Part shown: piece by piece, positions 40,401 through 52,917 of the stretch | How the letters are laid out: the number at the start of each line of letters is the position of its first letter | How positions within the stretch are numbered: position 1 is the first letter of the stretch | NCBI GenBank assembly: GCA_013396995.1 | Contig: VWZP01005252.1 | Coordinates: forward strand, 357,007 to 421,006 | Direction of reading: 5' to 3' | Source: Dicaeum eximium | Lineage: Eukaryota; Chordata; Aves; Passeriformes; Dicaeidae | Length of the DNA: 64,000 nucleotides | Position numbers and translations under genes: made by a program | The notes under the pieces: model-generated | What the model was told of the DNA's origin: nothing | The model's input: the letters and a program-made list of their open reading frames with translations, nothing else | Database searches by the model: none

Positions 40401-43400
40401 AAAGCTCTGTTTTGCTCATCCTCAATGGAAACTCAGGGACTGAATTTAGAATTATGTTTGTGGAGAACAAGGAAAAAAGCGTCAGAGAGGAGGCTGGCAA
40501 AGAGGGATGGTATGCACAGGAATTAAATGTGGTTGGTGTCACTGTGCAGGGCGAGTCTGAACTATGTATGTGCGTGTAAGAATTTGTAGTAGTCTGTGTG
40601 CTGGCAAAAGAACTGGCAACCTGCCCTAAAACATTTAATAGGCCCCTCCTGAGTTTTTTAATCCCTCCTCAGTGCTCTGTGACAGAGGAGAACTTGATCC
40701 CCTTTTTAAAGCATCCCTAAGTGAGGGGTACATGGGCTATATATGAGGTGGTATTCAGACAAAAAAAAAAAAATCAGTTTGAACCTTAATAGAGCTGGGG
40801 ACTATGTGCAGCATTCGGAACCAGCTTTTCCCACATCAGAACTTGGGGATGCCTGGAGATTGGTCACATGCCTACTTCAGAGCCAGGATCCCATTTCAGA
40901 TTCCTTCTCAGTCCCCAGAACCCATCACTGTTTGCAGCCTGCATGCCATGATTTGAACTTAGAATGATTTTGTTGCATAGAGGAATCAAATCAGCTGTGC
41001 AAGTTCCTCTGAGATCTGCTCCCTCAATCTCTAATATGCAAGAGAGCTTGAAGTTCCTTCCTAAGAAATAAGTGAGCCTGGATGGTTTTCTTGCAGTAAT
41101 AAACTGACTAGTCCAGCTCTTGCCTTGGCTAATTTAGTTACGAGTTTCAGGGACTAAAGATTCAACAGAAGAGCAACTGCAGCAGCCTGATCCATTTGCT
41201 CTCTGTCTTGACCTTGGCACTGCTGAGGTGATGAGTGATGTTTGCCCAAGCTGCAAAGCTGAAAGTCAGGCAAGATCTAAGGAAGACTTCAACAGAGGAC
41301 ACCAGTGGGCACACCAACCTACCCATACTGGCCCACATGGATGCCCTGAGGTCTCCTTCATGCCACAGGGCTCCAGAGCAGTCTTCATCTTCCCATGGGT
41401 TTGCACAAGTGAACGTTGTGTCTGACTGGGAAAAAGGGCTCTGACCTGCTCTGAGCAGAGGGCACTCAAAACCTAAAGACAACTTGGGTAAGAGGAAGAG
41501 GGGATATCTCAAAATAGCATTTCTCATGTCATACGGACTGATGGAAAGTCCCTGACTGCCTGCACCAGGGGTTTGTGATCTCAGGACAGCTTTGCACAAG
41601 TCTCTAGTGGAATCCATTGGACTTCTGCAGAATCTCTGTAAGGGGAACCAACCCAGTCACCAAATACAAAACCAGCTGTGCTGAGAACTCTCCATCTGCC
41701 TCTGATGGCCTCATATGGCACTCACAGAAAAGCATTCATCCTCCTATTTACTGCAACTGACTAAAAGAATCTTTATATGAAAGCCTGGAATAGCTTCAAA
41801 AGCCTCTATCTTAGGAAAACAGCATGCATTTAATAGCCTACCAGGGAAGAATCACATATAAACTGTACAAAACCATTTAGCCAAGGAGCACTTAATTACA
41901 GTCAGCAGAGCAGCACCCAAACTCTGTGGAGCTCTTACAGGAAGGGGATCTTCCTTGGACAGAGACTGTACAGCCCAGAGGGACTGTGTAAATTCATCAG
42001 GCTCCCTCCAAAATGTACATGCAGTTGAGAGCTCCTGTATTTTTTAGCTCTTCATCACTCCTACTCAGTTTTCCCTGCACCCAGGAGAGCTGCTCTGATG
42101 ACTGTGCAGAAGCAGTGTGGGCCCCAGAGGTGGTATTAACTGACTGAGACAGTCACAGAATACAGCAATCAAGGTGTTTCCCTCTACTAATTAAGGTCCT
42201 GAGAGGCATCACCTATGCTTTAATCCTTCCCTTACCCACAAGATCTTCCCAGAAGGCCACAGCAGAAAAACAGCTGCCTTCCAGCAAGCTTCAAACTTTC
42301 TATCCACCTTCACTGGAGCAGATCAGAGCTGCCACCTCCTTAAAGTGGAACATTTGAGTGGTTAAACTGAGGGCCAAAGAGGGTAAATTAGTATTATTTT
42401 TAGGCAGTTTGCTACCACTCAGCAGAAAGCTGCCAGAGCAGTAGCATATGGCTTCATATAGAAATACTGGTGCTCTGTGGGGCAAAAGGCCAGAAGAGAA
42501 GTGAGGTGTTGTAGCTCCCCTGCATGTCCAGGAGGCAATCCCACCAATGGGTGGGATATGGGAAAGGTGTGGAGGGAGCTGCCCTTCCAGACAAATGGCA
42601 GGGCCTGTCTTCAGCCACCAAAAGGCACAGCAATCCCCCCTGGTTCTGGGGACAAAGTGCTCCTTGGTACAGCAGCTGAGGCAGCTCGCCACTGCTTGAG
42701 GGACTGACCAGAGCAGCACCCCAGGAAAAGGCTCAGGGATGGGAAGGACCACAGCCTCTGGCACAGGCACCTGCATTAGGGCCTGAGTCACCTGGGCTGG
42801 CAGCACCTCTCACTGCTCAGAGCTGGGAGGACTCCTGGGTCACCTGCATCCCTCCTCCCCCTGCTCCACCGCTGGGGCTGGCACCAGCCAAACTCTCCTG
42901 CTGATGGTTCCCATCAATATCCCTTGGGGCACAGGGGGACTGGGCACCCCAGGGTGCAGCTGAGGCTTCTCTGCTGTTTGCAGCTCTGGCTGGTGTGAGG
43001 CGAGGATGAGAAACACCAGATTTAGATTTTTGTAGACGTTTCTAGTGTTGATTAGTTTCGGTGATACTCAATGTTAACATTTGTGTCCCCTGAGTCCTTT
43101 GCCTTTCAGAACAGGACGCCTACTCGTTAATTAGTTCAGGCTTTTACCCGAAGGGTTATTTTGGGGATAGCCAGAACATTACAAAGTGCTCAGTCTGTGC
43201 TCTGACCAAGTACGTTGCTGCGAATATGTAGTTGACATCACGTCATTTAGTTCATTTATTTAAGTGTTGATTTGTGGCTGATGCACCCACGGGTAACGCT
43301 GACAGCAGCCCCAGTTTCTTCATTAAAATACAGTGAAATAAACACAGCCCTCACACCTCGTCTTTCCTTAGCTGTAACCTGCTCACACAAGGAACAGTCA

Positions 43401-44137
43401 TCACATTGCTGATGACAGCTGAGGCCACTCAGCAGCAGGATCACTCTTATCCCTGATGTTTCTGGATGGCACCTGAGACAAGAGAATACCTGGGACCCCA
43501 CCCAGCCGAAAGAGGCTGTCGGTATCTCTGCAAACACAGGAAATCTCCTGCTTAATCTAGGGCATGAATGAGATCCTTGGTATGGACACAAAGCCTCCTA
43601 GCAGAGACCTGTGCTGGAAGGATGGCTTGGCCCTGGGAAAGCTGAGGTTCTGTTCCTGGCCCTGCTGTTATCCTCTGTTGTGGTCCCTGCAAGCTTCACC
43701 CCATGGTCTCAGCTTTCCCTGCACTCCTTTGCTCAGTTTGTTTGTTTCTTGCAGATATCATTTTGCCCTGTGTGAGCACCTCTGGCCATGCTAAGTAGAA
43801 GATCCCATGAAATCACCTACACGTGCTCCAGTAAGGAACACAGAAAGCATATTGTTCCCAATGGCAATGAGAAAACTGTTAATTCCTGAATATCTCAAAG
43901 ATGTCATTTCAGAGAGGGGAAACTGAGGCCGTGACAGTATTTGCGAAATATCTGTGGTAGGATAGAGAACTATCCAGAGTATCACTTTGGGTCAGACACT
44001 GGCACTGGGAAAGCTAAAAGCTGGTGAAAGCAGTTCACTTCCACCAGCTTCTGGGACAGTGGGGCAGTGGAGTGAAGGTTTTGGTGAGAGGCTGGGTGTT
44101 TCCCTGGGCTACAGCACCTCCTCTAACTTGTGCAGAA
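37450..44137. other. Unique non-coding DNA
   Basis: No gene, RNA gene or transposon recognised. Minus-strand frames of 151 residues (41162-41617) and 168 residues (42300-42806) lie in GC-rich sequence, with overlapping plus-strand frames and no domain features. Confidence 0.55.
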
Positions 44138-44143
44138 GGATAA
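44138..44143. repeat. Target-site duplication, left (GGATAA)
   Basis: GGATAA here and at 44564-44569 exactly flank an element that begins TGTTACC and ends GGTGACA on the plus strand. Confidence 0.7.
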
Positions 44144-44563
44144 TGTTACCCCACGTCTCAGGGGTCACCAATGGTTGCTGTTGGAGTCCTGTCAGGGTGA
44201 ATCAAGACTCTTGACTCTAATATTAGAAGGTTTATATTATTTATTAAAATGACTCTATAGTTCAGAAGGATTTGGGCTATTTCTGCCCAGGTACAGAGCT
44301 ACATCTTGCTTTTTTCAGCTCTATACCTAACTCTGCAAGAATCTTCGAAAACATTTACCAAGTTAGAGAGATAGCAATTCTTTATATCATAGGTTGAGAA
44401 AAGAAAACTACATCTCCCATATCAGGAGACAGAGCAAGGAATGCATTTTGTCTTTGAAACACACACACAGAGATTTGAAATCTGCAGAGAAAAAAGACTT
44501 TCTCATTGAAGAAAAAACTCAGCAAGTTTACATCCAAAAAACTTATAAGATATCTGGGTGACA
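44144..44563 (-). mobile_element. Solo LTR of an endogenous retrovirus, copy 1
   Basis: On the minus strand the element begins TGTCACC and ends GGTAACA. These are near-perfect short inverted termini of the TG...CA type and are flanked by 6-bp repeats. A TATA-like ATGATATAAAG (about 44386-44396) and an AATAAA signal (about 44243-44248) lie in the expected order. About 385 bp align with the copy at 57065-57444, roughly 85-88% identical by eye. The last 35 bp (44144-44178) have no counterpart there. Six-base duplications are typical of class II (ERVK-like) integrases. No gag, pol or env sequence was recognised next to it, so I call it solo. Confidence 0.8.
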
Positions 44564-44569
44564 GGATAA
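44564..44569. repeat. Target-site duplication, right (GGATAA)
   Basis: Matches the left GGATAA at 44138-44143. Confidence 0.7.
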
Positions 44570-46062
44570 CACAGCTGTAGATATCTGCAGGACCTTCACA
44601 TGATGAGTTTGGAGGGCATAAATGAAGTTGGCACAGGTTTATGAGATGCCAGCAGGGGACTGGACTGGCTGACTGCAGGAGTGTGGGGTGCAGTCTTTTC
44701 TGCACAGAGAGCTGCAGCTTGTCTCGCTGCTGAGACAAATAATCAACATTATTTTCACTTTCCCTCCTTATGGGCACTGTGCTACCACACTGCTGCTCCT
44801 GGCTTATGAAAGAATTAACTCCCTGTAGTACCAGTGGAGTATAGGACAGCTTGTGATATGTACTGGGCTCCTTCCAACATGCTACAGAGCAGATCCTCAC
44901 TCTGGTAACAGCAGTAACTGTGTTTAACACCATGACTTTGTGAACATAACCCTGATTCATGCTGTTCTCTCTCACTGATTGTTACTACAATTCACACCAG
45001 AACCCTGAATCGAGGAATTGCCCCTAAATGCTTGTGGGATGGCTGCTTCTATCTACATCACAGTTATCTGGTTTGGGTTGCTCTCACTATCAAGATCATA
45101 GATAAAATGCATGAGAAGTCTAATCATATCTACCAGTTCCTATCCTCCCTTGGAATTTCAGTTGGTATCTCTTGATAAATCCTAAACTGGCCCATCTCCA
45201 GCTGGAACTGAATCCTCAATCAGAAGGAACATTGGGTCCCCTTAAACCTGGAACAATTTAAAAGTTCTTTCCCATCACAACAACTTTGACCTGAACTGCC
45301 TTCCTTAAACTGCCTCCAGAGTATTCTGTTTCATAACCAAATTGTTCATTATTGTTGCTCTTTCCAAACTACCTTTGATGAGAGTCCTCTTCGACTTGTG
45401 CCTTGTTTAGAAGCAGTTTTGATGTCTCTTTTTGGCCTTTCTGTGCCTGAATGACCTCTGCATGGGAAAGTTGGTGACAGCAGAGCTGCACCTCTTGTGA
45501 TAAAACTCTCCATATTCATTCTGCGTTTGTAAGTGCACAGTAACATCACGCTACTTTAATTATATGTTTTCCTGCGCCTTCTCTTTCATCTTTCTGTAAC
45601 TTTGTCAAGGTTTTAAACACACCTAGGCCTTAAGGCTCCTTCAGCAAGGATTGCTTTCAAATCCATCTACGCATTTTCCTTCTATGGATCTCCAGGTTCT
45701 GTACTCCCTCAAATTGCAGGGCTGCAGTAAATGCCTGGGAATAATGCAGGTGTATAAAGCATAGACTATAAAAGCAGAACAGTGCCATGGCGTTAGCAAG
45801 AACCTCTGATGAAAGATGAACACAAAGGCTGCAAGAGCCTTTCTCACATGTAGTACTTGAGCGCTGGCAGACTTTCCATGTTTGTGATGCTGTGGATTGT
45901 TAAAACCTCATAGAAATATCAGCTTGTTTCACAACAGGTTCCCATTTTTCACAGACCCATTTTTTGTGTGTTTGGCTGACAATTCCTATGAAGGTTTCCT
46001 GTCCCATACTGGATTTCTTTTGAAATTGTTGTTTTAATTTGCCTTATTTTGGTTTTTGTGGT

Positions 46063-46063
<1 letters not shown>
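44570..46063. other. Unique or unrecognised non-coding DNA next to LTR
   Basis: No retroviral coding sequence recognised. CCAGCAGGGGAC at 44649-44660 matches the CTCF core with one mismatch. 44980-45560 has mixed composition that could be an old unrecognised insertion, but I found no termini or duplication to prove it. Confidence 0.45.
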
Positions 46064-46096
<33 letters not shown>

Positions 46097-46105
46097 TTTT
46101 TTTTT
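46064..46105. repeat. Poly-T tract
   Basis: 32 uninterrupted T, one G, then nine more T. It reads as poly-A on the minus strand. No parent-gene similarity or flanking duplication was found upstream on that strand, so I do not call a processed pseudogene. Confidence 0.95.
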
Positions 46106-49100
46106 GTTAAATGAGTGTAGAATTGATTCACTGGGAAGACATGGGATTTTTCTGCAATATAACTATTATCCTTTAAGAAATCCAGGCTTCTCAAAGATGC
46201 TGCCCCTTTAAACAAGACAAAAAGAAATCAACCATTGCCTGGATAATGCCGTTCTCATCAACATGCAAGGAGCTTGCTTGTCTGTCACGTCGCCCACATC
46301 TTCTCAATCACTCCCTTTCATTTATCCTATTTTGCCCCTATTTTAACTCATGCTGTGACTGATACTCAATGACAGACAGAAGAAATCCAGCTGAGCATCA
46401 TCCCTCCCTTGCTTTCCCACAGGAGATGCAGTGTAGGACCTTACCTGGCAGAGATCAGTACTCAGGCACCTGATGGAACCTGAGTGGGGAGAGGCTTTTT
46501 ACAGCTAGGGGAAAACACTGCCAGCCCAGAAGGATCTGGGTGATGAGATCTGTTGTAGACAACTGTTCTTCTGACTTGTTCCCCCTTTTCCATGTGTGAA
46601 GAGGCAGTAGGTGTTTTGCAAGCAGTTGCAGTTTGGAAGACACGATCGCAAACCCTGACTAATGTTTGTGGCTGGTGGGTCCATGGCAACAAGTCAAAGC
46701 AAGTGCTAATTACTATGGCTATTGCTGCTAATTTATTATTTAATTTCACTATATTAGTGTGGCCTTGCAGGGCCCTAACCTGGAGCCATGGCCCCACGGG
46801 CAGGACAGTATCCAAACACAGAACAAAGCAACGGTTCCTGCTGCCACAAACTTGCAGCCCAAATATCCTGGTGTGTTGACTCCTGACCTGTAACCCAGAG
46901 GTGCTTGAGCCTCCTGACTGCAGGGATCCCAGAGCTCACACTGGTCCATGTCAGAGTGCAGTGGAGCTCTGTGGTTGAGCAATGGTGTTACTGACCCAAT
47001 TGCCCAACCAGGAGGAGGTACCAGCCTGGGCACTTGCACCTGCAGGTGGGGAGATCTGTGGGAAATCAGTGGGGTTCAGAGATAAACGAAAAGAATACAC
47101 ATTTGTGGTCTTCTGAACCTGAGTCCTAAATCTGAGCCTGGAGCAGTTTGCTGCCATTTAGAAAACACAAGCCCTTTCACATGGCTGATTCATGGCAGTC
47201 TCCTCCTCAAGCTGTCTAGCACATGTCTACAAGCTGATGCATTGATACACAGCAGCTCAGGTTGGAGTTATCCCTCCCTGGCATGTGGGTTTCTGAATGG
47301 CAGCCAAATGGAGCAGCCAGCTCCGAGGCTGCTCTCTGACTGATCCAGTTCATGAAGACCTGCCCAGCGATTTCCATGCATATCCTGGGAAGATTAACAC
47401 ACCATCCTGTCAGGCAGTGTCCCACAGCACTGCAGGAGAAAGCCTTCAGTTAACCCTGTGAGCTGCCAACAGCTGGAACCGGCTGCTTTAATGAATCTGC
47501 TGGGCTTTCTGTTATAAATGATCCAACTGCATTCTGCTAATTGTGTTTCCGGGGTATTTCTTCAAGACATAAAATAATGCTGAGATCCCATGGGTCTTTC
47601 TTTTATTCATGTCAACTTAAGGTACTCTGAACTTCCCATTATAGAGAGAACCTTGCAACTGTCAGTGATAATAATAATAAAAATACTTAGTGTAACCATT
47701 TCTGTTTCTCCCTTAATTCAACAGCAATATAATTACCTAGAATAATTTCTAATATATGAAATAATATAGGCCAAGATTCTGGAAGGCCTGGATGGGAACT
47801 TGGCTGTTGTTTTCCAAAGGAAAAGAGATTCCACTCCTTCTGTACAAGAAGACTCATGCCTATTACCAACAGTTGAGAGTTTGCTGTTGAAACAAACTTA
47901 ATCTCTCTTTAATTCTATGTTTTACCTTGGATTAGGCTGTCCTTGCTGGGAATTCAGAGTCTCAGGGTGGGAGGAGGCAGTGACCGGTAGGAGGCAGGGA
48001 TCAGGTTCTGTTCAGACTTGCAGGAGCTGGGGTAGTCCAGCCTCACAGCTGGCTCTGGGACTCCATCCACAGGATTTGCTTTGGCCATTGCTGTGTCAAA
48101 GTCAGTGGGAACTGAGCCCATGGGGATGACAAGGAGAGAAAGAGGGCAGGGGAAATCAGTGTAAGTGTGCCCCAAAGCAGCCCCTGCCTCTGAACAGCCT
48201 CACAGCCTGGAAAACCTCTGCTGGGCGTCTTTCAGAATTAGTGTGGATAATGTGGCACTGGGCACTTGGCTGGGTTATCTGAGGTCAGCAGAGTCCGGCC
48301 TCTGGAAGAGAGGAAGAGGGAAAGCAAGCACAAGACTGTGCCAGGCAATGTACTGTCACAGCTTGTTCCTCAAGCCCCAGAAAACTCCACACCCATTTTA
48401 TTCTTCACTGTTTCCTCATCAGCCTTGCGTGAGATGCTCCTGGGCAATGGATTTAGGAAAACCCTGTCATTTACACCTTATGGGGAAGCAGCAGCAATCT
48501 CCATGGCAACGGGGCTCCCCCAGCCCAGCTCCACCCAGCAGGTGAGGATGGATGACCTGCCAGCTCATGGCACAGGAGCACAGTGGATGCAGGAGGATGG
48601 ACAGATGGGTGGAAGGCACACCTGTGGGGAGGTTGCTGCTGCTGGCTCCTGTTTGCTCACCATGGAGAGGGTTTCTCTCTGGCTGACTTGCAAGACAACA
48701 TCTGGCATATGCATAAAGAAAACATGATGGCTGATCACTCCAAGGGCATTTATCTTCATGAATGAGGAGGAGAGGGTTATAGTGGTGGAGCCCCAAGGAG
48801 CTGGCCTGTCTCTCCTCACCAGTGAAGATTAATGTGTTGTGGGATGTTGGCTAACATGTATCGTGCACACACAGTGTACCTTTCCCTCCACCCCTTTCTC
48901 CTTCCCCCAGCTCTCCTCTCATGGGCTAATGGACTAATACAGCTCTGAATGATGACAGGTTACATGGAATACACTCCCTCTCCCCACAAAATGCATGGGA
49001 AATCTGCAGCAAACAGATCTGTAGCAAGTGCTTAAAATGGTTAAGAACTGAAGGGAAGAACAGCCTATGGAATTTCACATCTTTATGTCTCTAGTATAAA

Positions 49101-50345
49101 CTGGACTTAGACTATCTTCTCTTTTCAAATATATAGCCCATAAATTAAATTCCTGCATTTTTTTAATGTCATCCAATTAAAAGGCAGTACCATGGCTCAC
49201 ATTTGTATTTAAAAGAGCAGACTGCCTTCTTTTAGTAGTTCAAGAATAGAGGAGACTTTTCACCCCAAACCAAAGATTTTTGAAGATGGGTGGGTGCATC
49301 AAGGCCAATAAGAAACTGCATTAGATATTGATCTTCCACATGTCTTTGCATTGTTGCAATAATCATTCAGGTGCAGGGTTACTGCAAAATTGCTGCATGC
49401 AAAAGATAGAATTAGCAAGGGGCGAAAAATGATAAGAAAAGATAATGAAATGGCAAATCTAAACAGAGAGCTGCCTCATTTGTATCTGTTGTGTATTTCA
49501 CCTCAAAACCACAGGTTCAGACTGTGTAGAGGCTGATCTGTGCACAGCCTCTCCACTTGGAATTATTTATTTTACAGGTTAAATTAATGCTCTTTGTACT
49601 CAGTGCAGCTCCAAGCTTTTGGACAGCTGTGGTTTTTGGGTTCAGAAAAAGCCAATGAGCACATCTCTCTCCAGGCCCTGATCCTGGCCACTGTGGGCAA
49701 GGGCAGGACTCCCTCCTGCACTGGTGGTGAAACATCTGGCTGGCCCACACAGGTCTAGAAAGGAGAAATTAAAATACCTATGGAGATATGGGAACAAGGG
49801 AGAAAATCTTTATGGGGGGGAGAATACCATGAACATGACAGCAGGCAAGAGGTGGGAAATTAGAGAGATTGGAATGACAGAAGCTTGTGGCTGAACTGGG
49901 AAGAGAAATACTCGCATTTTAAAGTGTCTTGAGGCAGAGGGAGCTGACAGGGACAGGCAGAAGTATTTGTAAGCATTAAGGTGAAAGATGACCAGCTTTC
50001 CTCCGAGGGAAGGACATCCCTACAGGAGCACACCCTGCCCTGCTGCAATCTGCTACCACAAAAGTACCAGATTTACAAACCCTCCTGAGCATTTGCAGCA
50101 GACAATTATTCTGGAAAAGGGCTACTCCTCATCAAATCCATTTTCTCAGCTAGTCTATCACTTACAAAGTCTCATGTAGGAAACTGGTAATCTACATAAA
50201 AGTGAAAGGAATGTCATGCAGAACAGCTTAAAATACGGATCCCCCATCACAGAGCCTGTCATGTCTTCCTACTGTATTTCCATCACTGCAGACAACATAA
50301 TGCCACTGCACCAGTCATGTTTCAACTAACACCTCAAGTCAGGTA
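46106..50345. other. Unique non-coding DNA
   Basis: No gene recognised. A short AATAAT repeat occurs near 47670-47682. 49310-49500 is AT-rich, low in CpG and dense with motif-like words such as TTGTTGCAATAATC. It is a possible conserved non-coding element. Confidence 0.5.
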
Positions 50346-50600
50346 GACACATAACAGGTTAATTAGGGGCTTTGGCAAATTGAGTCCACGGGCTGTAATT
50401 ACCAGCACTCAAGACCTACAATTTCTGCTTTAATTAAAATAAACAGTGTGGAGAAGCTGACATCACACCAGAGTAACCAGCGTGTAAGTCACAGTTAATT
50501 ATATTAAGCTGTGGCCTCCATCATAAAAAATACTCAGTTTGGATGTGGATTTATAGAGACTGACTTTACCATTCCAGCAAAGTTTAATTGCTGTACAGAG
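50346..50600. promoter_or_regulatory. Candidate enhancer-like cluster of TAATTA sites
   Basis: TAATTA, the core palindrome bound by many homeodomain proteins, occurs at 50360-50365, 50396-50401, 50431-50436 and 50496-50501. That is four copies in 142 bp. The clustering is seen directly. Enhancer activity is inference and no target gene is visible. Confidence 0.3.
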
Positions 50601-52893
50601 GCCAGCGACTGGTCTGGACAAGTCACTGTTGGGGTGATGGGATATGTTGTGTGTGGAAGAGCTCCTTCTCCTCTTGGGGTGGAAGCAGGCAGTGCCAGCC
50701 CTTGAATCCTTCCTTCATTGCCTCCTGCCAACCTCTCGCACCCTGACAGGTCCCAGCTGTGCCCCATCCACACTCGGGCTGCCTCTGTCACATCAAAAGG
50801 GATGGAGAGCTGCTGCCTTTCCCAAAGAGCATGGCCAGGGAAATTGAGCTTGGGGAAAAAAGCTGGAAAATGAGTTTTGGGGAGAGTCTGGGAGAGGAGA
50901 GGGTAGGGTTCTGATGTGCTTTGGGTACCCCTAAGCTCAGGGAATCCCCCAGTGATCACCCAGGCTCAGGGCACGGGTGGCACATTCATCCTCTGCATCC
51001 AGGAACCGCTCGTGCTCTGGCACAGCTCCAGCCTTTCTCTCCTCCCCAGGTAATTCCCTCGGCGGTGTTGCAGCGTAACCACGGCCCACACTCCAGCCTC
51101 TCATCCGCCACCTCTCCCGCTTCTCCTCCTCCACCCAAGCTTCCCTCCCAGCCCTGCCTTTTGTCTCCTTCACCCACTTTCAACCCTGGGCCTCCTTTGA
51201 TGCCACCCGACCTGCGAGGTGCAGCCAGACCCACCCTGCCCAGCCAAAAACACACCTGTTTTGCAAACCAGCCCAGGTGTATGGGACACACGCGGTTCTG
51301 GGGTGGCTTTTATTGCATTACACAATCCCGCTGCCTGGGAGCCTGCAGCCGGAGCTGCTGAGGAGCAGCAGACGTCTTGAGGGCTTGCCAGGACTCCCAG
51401 CAGGGCCCTGCAATACCCAGGCAGGCAATTAGACACTCAGCAGGGTAGAGGTGACAGATCTCAGGTTTGTACTTTTCTGGTTTGGTTGTGAGGCGCTGCC
51501 AGGTGTCCCCACAAGGGTTCAGTCAACCCACAGAGGACAAAGCCCTTGCAGGACCTGGGGGGACTCACCTGAGCTCCTGGTTGCCACTTGGAAATGCCAA
51601 GGAGAGGCAGAAAAATACTGGAAAAATGAAGCATTTCCTGGGGGATGTGATGGTAACTCCAGCAGAAACTGCAGGGCAATGCCAAGTGTCCCAGCAATGC
51701 CATTGGGGACACAACGAGACCCCCTGCAAGTGACAGATTCAGCTTCTGCAGCAGAGCCTGGGGAATGAAACACTCTGAGTTTCCATATGTCCCTACCAAT
51801 GCACTTCACTTCTAGGACCAGCCTGCCTGTGGAATCCCTGGAAAACAACATCTCAGTGGGGCTTTGATGATATGATCTTCCTGGGCAGGGAGAAAGGGAG
51901 CGTAGGGCAGGGAATGCTGCTGTTTTCTGTTGTGAAAGGTGTGGACCTGGTTAATCACCCCAGGATGTTGGATGGACAGCTCAGGCACAGAACAGACAAC
52001 ATTTTTCTTTTGCTTTTTCTGAACAAAAAAACATTTAAAAAATAATTCTTTATTTTGGTCTATTTTCAAGCATGTAGAAGCTATGTAATTTTCCCTTTTT
52101 TAGGTTTTGCATTAACCTAACCCCTTTGTTTTTTCCTGAAAACAAACAACATGCTCAGGCAGTATGAGTGGAAACAGTTGCTCTTTATTAATTCAGTCAC
52201 TTTAGGATTTGTTTCTGACTTCCACTTAACAGTGGTTGATCCTTATTTAGTTAAGTATAGTTTCCCTGCTACCTTTCCATATGAAATTTTGACTCTCTGT
52301 GATGTTTTGATTAGCATATGATTAACCAGTAATTTTTTCAATGCCATAGGCCTCATACAGAAATTTTTCTTTTCAACATATCTTTCACTGTCCTGCCACT
52401 ATTTCCTAACAGTTACTGCAACCTGCAGCCCAATTATTTTCATTTCCACGATATTTTGAGTCCAACCCAATAGAAGCAGCTTGGCGAGCTTTAAATTCAG
52501 CAGTTAATATTTAAAATAAAGCTCTTTAACACTGCTGTCCAGCTGGCCATGGGTATTGCTGGCTTGTAGCTCACCTACAAAGCCCCACAGAGAGGTGGTG
52601 TTTGTTTGTTTGGGGTGTTTCAATGCAGGATTGCTCTCTGCTTTTGGTGAGACACCCCATGCAAGCTCAGACACTGGTGTTTAGTGTAGACCTGTGTGTT
52701 GCCCAAGCAAGAAGGTTGCCCTGTGCTCCCTGCCGTGGGTTATGAATGCTTTTGGTGAAAGCCGAGTGACAGAGCAGAGTCCCCGGTGCCCAGCCCTGAA
52801 CAGGGTGAGCTGTGGCACTGCAGGACTGGCAGAGCTGGTGTGATGTGGGCACTGCCTGATCAGAGTGACCTGGAAAGCCCAGGGTGCTCAGGT
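50601..52893. other. Unique non-coding DNA, GC-rich in part
   Basis: 50980-51400 is GC-rich with several CpGs and overlapping open frames on both strands, the longest of 146 residues at 50921-51361. None shows a recognisable domain or convincing exon boundaries. Confidence 0.5.
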
Positions 52894-52917
52894 GAGGAGG
52901 AGGAGGAGGAAGAGGCA
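52894..52917. repeat. (GAG)n-rich simple repeat
   Basis: Several GAG/AGG units in a row, with one interruption. Confidence 0.75.

Noticed and set aside
44382..44975. 197-residue minus frame whose C-terminal part resembles a frame at 57036-57242
   Set aside because: The similarity comes from the two homologous LTRs. Both frames cross the LTR edge into unrelated DNA, so it is not a conserved protein.
44980..45560. Possible additional LTR starting TGTTACTACAATTC
   Set aside because: No matching CA end, no target-site duplication and no second copy in the window.
46064..46215. Possible processed pseudogene with poly-A on the minus strand
   Set aside because: No similarity to a known gene upstream of the poly-A, and no flanking duplication found.
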